Source: an uncultured Bacteroides sp. (lineage in GTDB: Bacteria; Bacteroidota; Bacteroidia; Bacteroidales; Bacteroidaceae). From it: a stretch of DNA of 64,000 nt. How positions within the stretch are numbered: position 1 is the first letter of the stretch; each line of letters opens with the position of its first letter. Of the stretch, positions 61,431 to 64,000 are shown piece after piece. Location of the stretch: positions 4,030,001-4,094,000 of the forward strand of contig NZ_OY781099.1 of the NCBI RefSeq assembly GCF_963676325.1, in the 5' to 3' direction. The notes beneath the pieces are model-generated. The model had not been told where the DNA came from. It made no database searches and saw only the letters and a list, made by a program, of their open reading frames with translations. A program made the position numbers and the translations under genes.

Positions 61431-62796
61431 TCAAATAAAATCCGTCTACTTTATCGGTGCCGGCGGTATAGGTATGAGTTCATTGGTACGTTATTTTCTT
61501 TCTAAAGGAAAGAATGTGGCTGGTTATGACCGCACTCCCAGCGAACTTACTGAAAAACTTATTGAAGAAGGAGCAAAAATACATTATACAGAAGATATAA
61601 AACTGATTCCAGAAGAATGTCTGGACAAAAGTTCTACTCTTGTTGTTCTCACTCCGGCTATTCCAAAAGAACACGCAGAACTAAACTTCTTTATTGACGG
61701 TAACTTTGAAATTCAAAAGCGTGCTCAGGTTTTGGGAACAATTACCAAAGCAAGCAAAGGATTGTGTGTAGCAGGAACACATGGAAAGACAACAACTTCA
61801 ACAATGACAGCTCACATCCTGCATCAGTCAAAGGTGGACTGCACAGCTTTCCTTGGTGGTATTGCAAAAAACTACGAAAGTAACCTTATCCTTTCTGATA
61901 AAAGTGACTTCACAGTAATTGAAGCTGACGAGTTCGATCGCTCATTTCACTGGTTGAGCCCATATATGTCTGTTATCACCTCAACAGATCCTGATCACTT
62001 GGATATTTACGGAACTGAAGAAGCTTATCTTGAAAGTTTTGAGAAGTATACTACATTAATTCAGCCGGCTGGTTGCCTGATTATCCGTAAAGGAATCTCT
62101 TTACAACCTAAAGTACAAGACGGTGTTAAGGTCTATACTTACTCTAAAGAGGAAGGAGACTTCCACGCTGAAAACATTCGCATTGGCAATGGAGAAATTT
62201 TCTTCGATTTTGTAACTCCGGAAGAGGTTATTAAAGACGTTCAGTTAGGCGTTCCAGTGAGTATCAATATTGAAAACGGAGTTGCTGCAATGGCTTTATG
62301 CTGGCTCAACGGTGTAACGGCAGATGAAATAAAGAGTGGAATGGCTAGTTTCAGCGGTGTAGACAGACGTTTTGATTTCAAAATCAAGAATGATAAAGTT
62401 GTCTTTCTAAGCGACTATGCTCACCATCCTTCAGAAATTAAACAAAGCATAATCTCTATACGGGATTTGTACGAAGATAAAAAGATTACCGGAATATTCC
62501 AGCCTCACTTGTATACCCGTACACGTGACTTCTACAAAGATTTTGCAGACAGTCTCTCGTTACTGGATGAAGTTATCTTACTTGATATCTATCCTGCTCG
62601 TGAGCTACCTATTAAGGGTGTTACCAGCAAACTGATTTTCGATAATCTACGCCAAGGGATGGAAAAAAGTATGTGCTCTAAAGAAAACATTTTAGATGTT
62701 TTAAAAGACAAAAAGATAGAAGTTCTTATGACACTTGGTGCGGGTGATATTGAAGACTATGCTACAGACATTCAAAAATTACTAATAAACAGATGA
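61420..62796 (+). CDS. murC: UDP-MurNAc--L-alanine ligase
   Basis: This 458-residue Mur ligase starts MEINQIKSVYFIGAGGIGMSSL, the expected dinucleotide-fold beginning. GTHGKTTTSTM is the ATP loop near 118-128. ATGs at 61402 and 61348 would add 6 and 24 residues that precede the fold and lie within murG, so they are less likely. It adds the first L-Ala to UDP-MurNAc. It overlaps ftsQ by 4 bp. Confidence 0.95.
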   Translation: MEINQIKSVYFIGAGGIGMSSLVRYFLSKGKNVAGYDRTPSELTEKLIEEGAKIHYTEDIKLIPEECLDKSSTLVVLTPAIPKEHAELNFFIDGNFEIQKRAQVLGTITKASKGLCVAGTHGKTTTSTMTAHILHQSKVDCTAFLGGIAKNYESNLILSDKSDFTVIEADEFDRSFHWLSPYMSVITSTDPDHLDIYGTEEAYLESFEKYTTLIQPAGCLIIRKGISLQPKVQDGVKVYTYSKEEGDFHAENIRIGNGEIFFDFVTPEEVIKDVQLGVPVSINIENGVAAMALCWLNGVTADEIKSGMASFSGVDRRFDFKIKNDKVVFLSDYAHHPSEIKQSIISIRDLYEDKKITGIFQPHLYTRTRDFYKDFADSLSLLDEVILLDIYPARELPIKGVTSKLIFDNLRQGMEKSMCSKENILDVLKDKKIEVLMTLGAGDIEDYATDIQKLLINR

Positions 62797-63620
62797 TTAA
62801 GAAAATTCTGCTGCTGATCGTTCTACTGCTGGTTATCGCTTATCTCGTTACTGCGATAACTGCTTTCAATAACAAATCTGACAAACAGACTTGTAAGAAT
62901 ATTGAATTGATTATTGAAGATAGTGTCAATGCAGGATTTATCACAGAAAACGAAATTGCCTCTTTACTAAAAAAAGAAGGTGCTTATCCTGTAGGGAAAA
63001 AGATGGATAAAATTCAGACCAGAAAGCTTGAAAGAATGCTAACAAGGCATCCTTTAATAGAAAGGGCTGAATGCTACAAAACTCCCGGAGGTAAAATCTG
63101 CATGGAAATATCTCAGCGCCTTCCTATTCTTAGGGTGATGAACTACAAAGGAGAAAGTTTCTATCTGGACAATCAAGGAAAAATAATCCCTCCTGAAGCA
63201 AATTGCACTGCTCATTTAGCTATTGTTACAGGATATGCAGAAAAGTCATTCGCAATGAGGAATTTATATAAGTTTGGCGTATTTTTGCAGAATGATAAGT
63301 TTTGGAATGCTGAGATTGAACAAATTAATGTCACCCCAACCAGAGAAATTGAGTTAATCCCCCGAGTTGGAGATCATATTGTATTCCTTGGAAAAATTGA
63401 TAATTTTGAAGAAAAACTGGCAAGACTGAAGATCTTTTATGAAAAAGCTCTGAATAATGTTGGATGGAATAAATATGAACGTATTAGTTTAGAGTTTAGC
63501 AACCAAATTATTTGTACGAAAAAGGGAGAAGCTTGCGCAAAAATTGAAGAAACTAATAAGCCTGCTGAAACAACCATTGAGAAGAAGGACGAAAAGAAAC
63601 CTCCTCTACTGGAGAATTAG
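62793..63620 (+). CDS. ftsQ: Cell division protein FtsQ
   Basis: This 275-residue bitopic protein has a membrane segment at about residues 4-26 and a periplasmic POTRA domain (NAGFITENEIASLLKKEGAYPVG, then LERMLTRHPLIERAECYKTP). A beta domain follows, ending in a lysine/glutamate-rich tail. Its position between murC and ftsA supports the assignment. It joins FtsL and the divisome core. Confidence 0.92.
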   Translation: MIKKILLLIVLLLVIAYLVTAITAFNNKSDKQTCKNIELIIEDSVNAGFITENEIASLLKKEGAYPVGKKMDKIQTRKLERMLTRHPLIERAECYKTPGGKICMEISQRLPILRVMNYKGESFYLDNQGKIIPPEANCTAHLAIVTGYAEKSFAMRNLYKFGVFLQNDKFWNAEIEQINVTPTREIELIPRVGDHIVFLGKIDNFEEKLARLKIFYEKALNNVGWNKYERISLEFSNQIICTKKGEACAKIEETNKPAETTIEKKDEKKPPLLEN

Positions 63621-63641
63621 CACTCAATAAATTAGAATAAT

Positions 63642-64000
63642 ATGGCAGAAACAGATTTTATCGTAGCTATAGAGCTGGGATCATCCAAGATCACCGGTAT
63701 AGCAGGAAGAAAAGAGAGTGACGGTAGTATTCAGATCCTAGCTTATGCAAAGGAAGAATCATCTTCATTTATCAGAAAAGGAGTAATCTATAACATAGAT
63801 AAAACAGCTCAAAGCCTAACCTCTATCATTAATAAGTTAGAGGATGCATTACATAATTCAATATCAAAAGTATATGTAGGCATCGGCGGACAATCAATCC
63901 GTACGGTGAAAAATATAGTAAACCGCCATTTAGCCAACGAAGAGATTATCACTCAGGAACTGGTTGATTCCATCATCGATGAGAATATTCAAATTCCATT
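63642..64000 (+). CDS. ftsA: Cell division protein FtsA (5' part, cut by window end)
   Basis: The first 119 codons are present. The frame begins MAETDFIVAIELGSSKITGIAGRK-type sequence, the phosphate-1 loop of the actin-like fold, and contains VYVGIGGQSIRTVKN, a FtsA hallmark. FtsA tethers FtsZ to the membrane. It starts 21 bp after ftsQ and continues past the window; ftsZ should follow. Confidence 0.94.
   Translation, partial: MAETDFIVAIELGSSKITGIAGRKESDGSIQILAYAKEESSSFIRKGVIYNIDKTAQSLTSIINKLEDALHNSISKVYVGIGGQSIRTVKNIVNRHLANEEIITQELVDSIIDENIQIP

Overview
The window looks like chromosomal DNA of a strict anaerobe of the Bacteroidaceae, Bacteroides or a close relative. The sequence is AT-rich. 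Many genes are preceded by the Bacteroidetes promoter element TAnnTTTG rather than by clear Shine-Dalgarno sites. Gene content also fits: a TolC-coupled MacB-like exporter, a secreted nuclease with a type IX-like C-terminus, DUF3244, lamin-tail and carboxypeptidase-regulatory-like proteins, and the Bacteroidetes form of the division and cell wall (dcw) cluster. No rRNA, tRNA, CRISPR array, prophage or intact insertion sequence was seen.

Layout. 1-4.5 kb: tail of a minus-strand gene, then a phosphate-uptake unit (DUF47 regulator and Pit permease) with a CvfB-like RNA-binding protein, then a low-complexity Ser/Arg/Asn-rich secreted protein with an exact 120-bp internal duplication. 4.6-8.4 kb: a GT51 peptidoglycan glycosyltransferase and a secreted nuclease. 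8.5-14.2 kb: a five-gene MacAB-TolC-like export operon. 14.3-19.7 kb: a ROK glucokinase, the acetate pathway (pta, ackA) with a 3-hydroxyacyl-CoA dehydrogenase-like gene inserted between its two genes, and a ferritin-like/VIT1 fusion. 20.6-25.1 kb: two paralogous membrane TPR-HTH regulators flanking two small proteins, one of them a DUF3244 protein with its own promoter and terminator. 25.3-28.4 kb: LrgA/LrgB, a DUF2156 protein and a GNAT protein. 28.4-33.7 kb: c-di-AMP synthase, dihydropteroate synthase, MurF, a VanZ-like protein, a helix-hairpin-helix protein and a LolD-like ATPase. 33.8-39.9 kb: a CPA2 antiporter, a lamin-tail surface protein and asd. 40.0-46.6 kb: a complete hdrCBA-flxDCBA operon for flavin-based electron transfer. 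46.6-50.4 kb: small membrane proteins and a large outer-membrane-type protein. 50.5 kb to the end: mraZ-rsmH-ftsL-ftsI-murE-mraY-murD-ftsW-murG-murC-ftsQ-ftsA, cut by the window end.

Functional links. Asd feeds the lysine/diaminopimelate branch used by MurE. MurF, the GT51 enzyme and the dcw cluster build and polymerise peptidoglycan. CdaA makes c-di-AMP, often tied to wall homeostasis. Pta/AckA give ATP and acetate. Hdr-Flx would link NADH, ferredoxin and an unidentified disulfide acceptor.

The least explained sequence lies between genes. A 103-bp element with near-terminal inverted repeats and a central palindrome occurs twice, in opposite orientation, 27 kb apart. Short-core arrays with very regular 11-, 22- and 23-bp spacing lie upstream of the phosphate operon, between folP and murF, and upstream of mraZ. 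A GC-rich inverted repeat encloses a possible small RNA near 20.3 kb. Three TGGnn-type boxes with a 10-bp period just upstream of mraZ match the known pattern for MraZ autoregulation.
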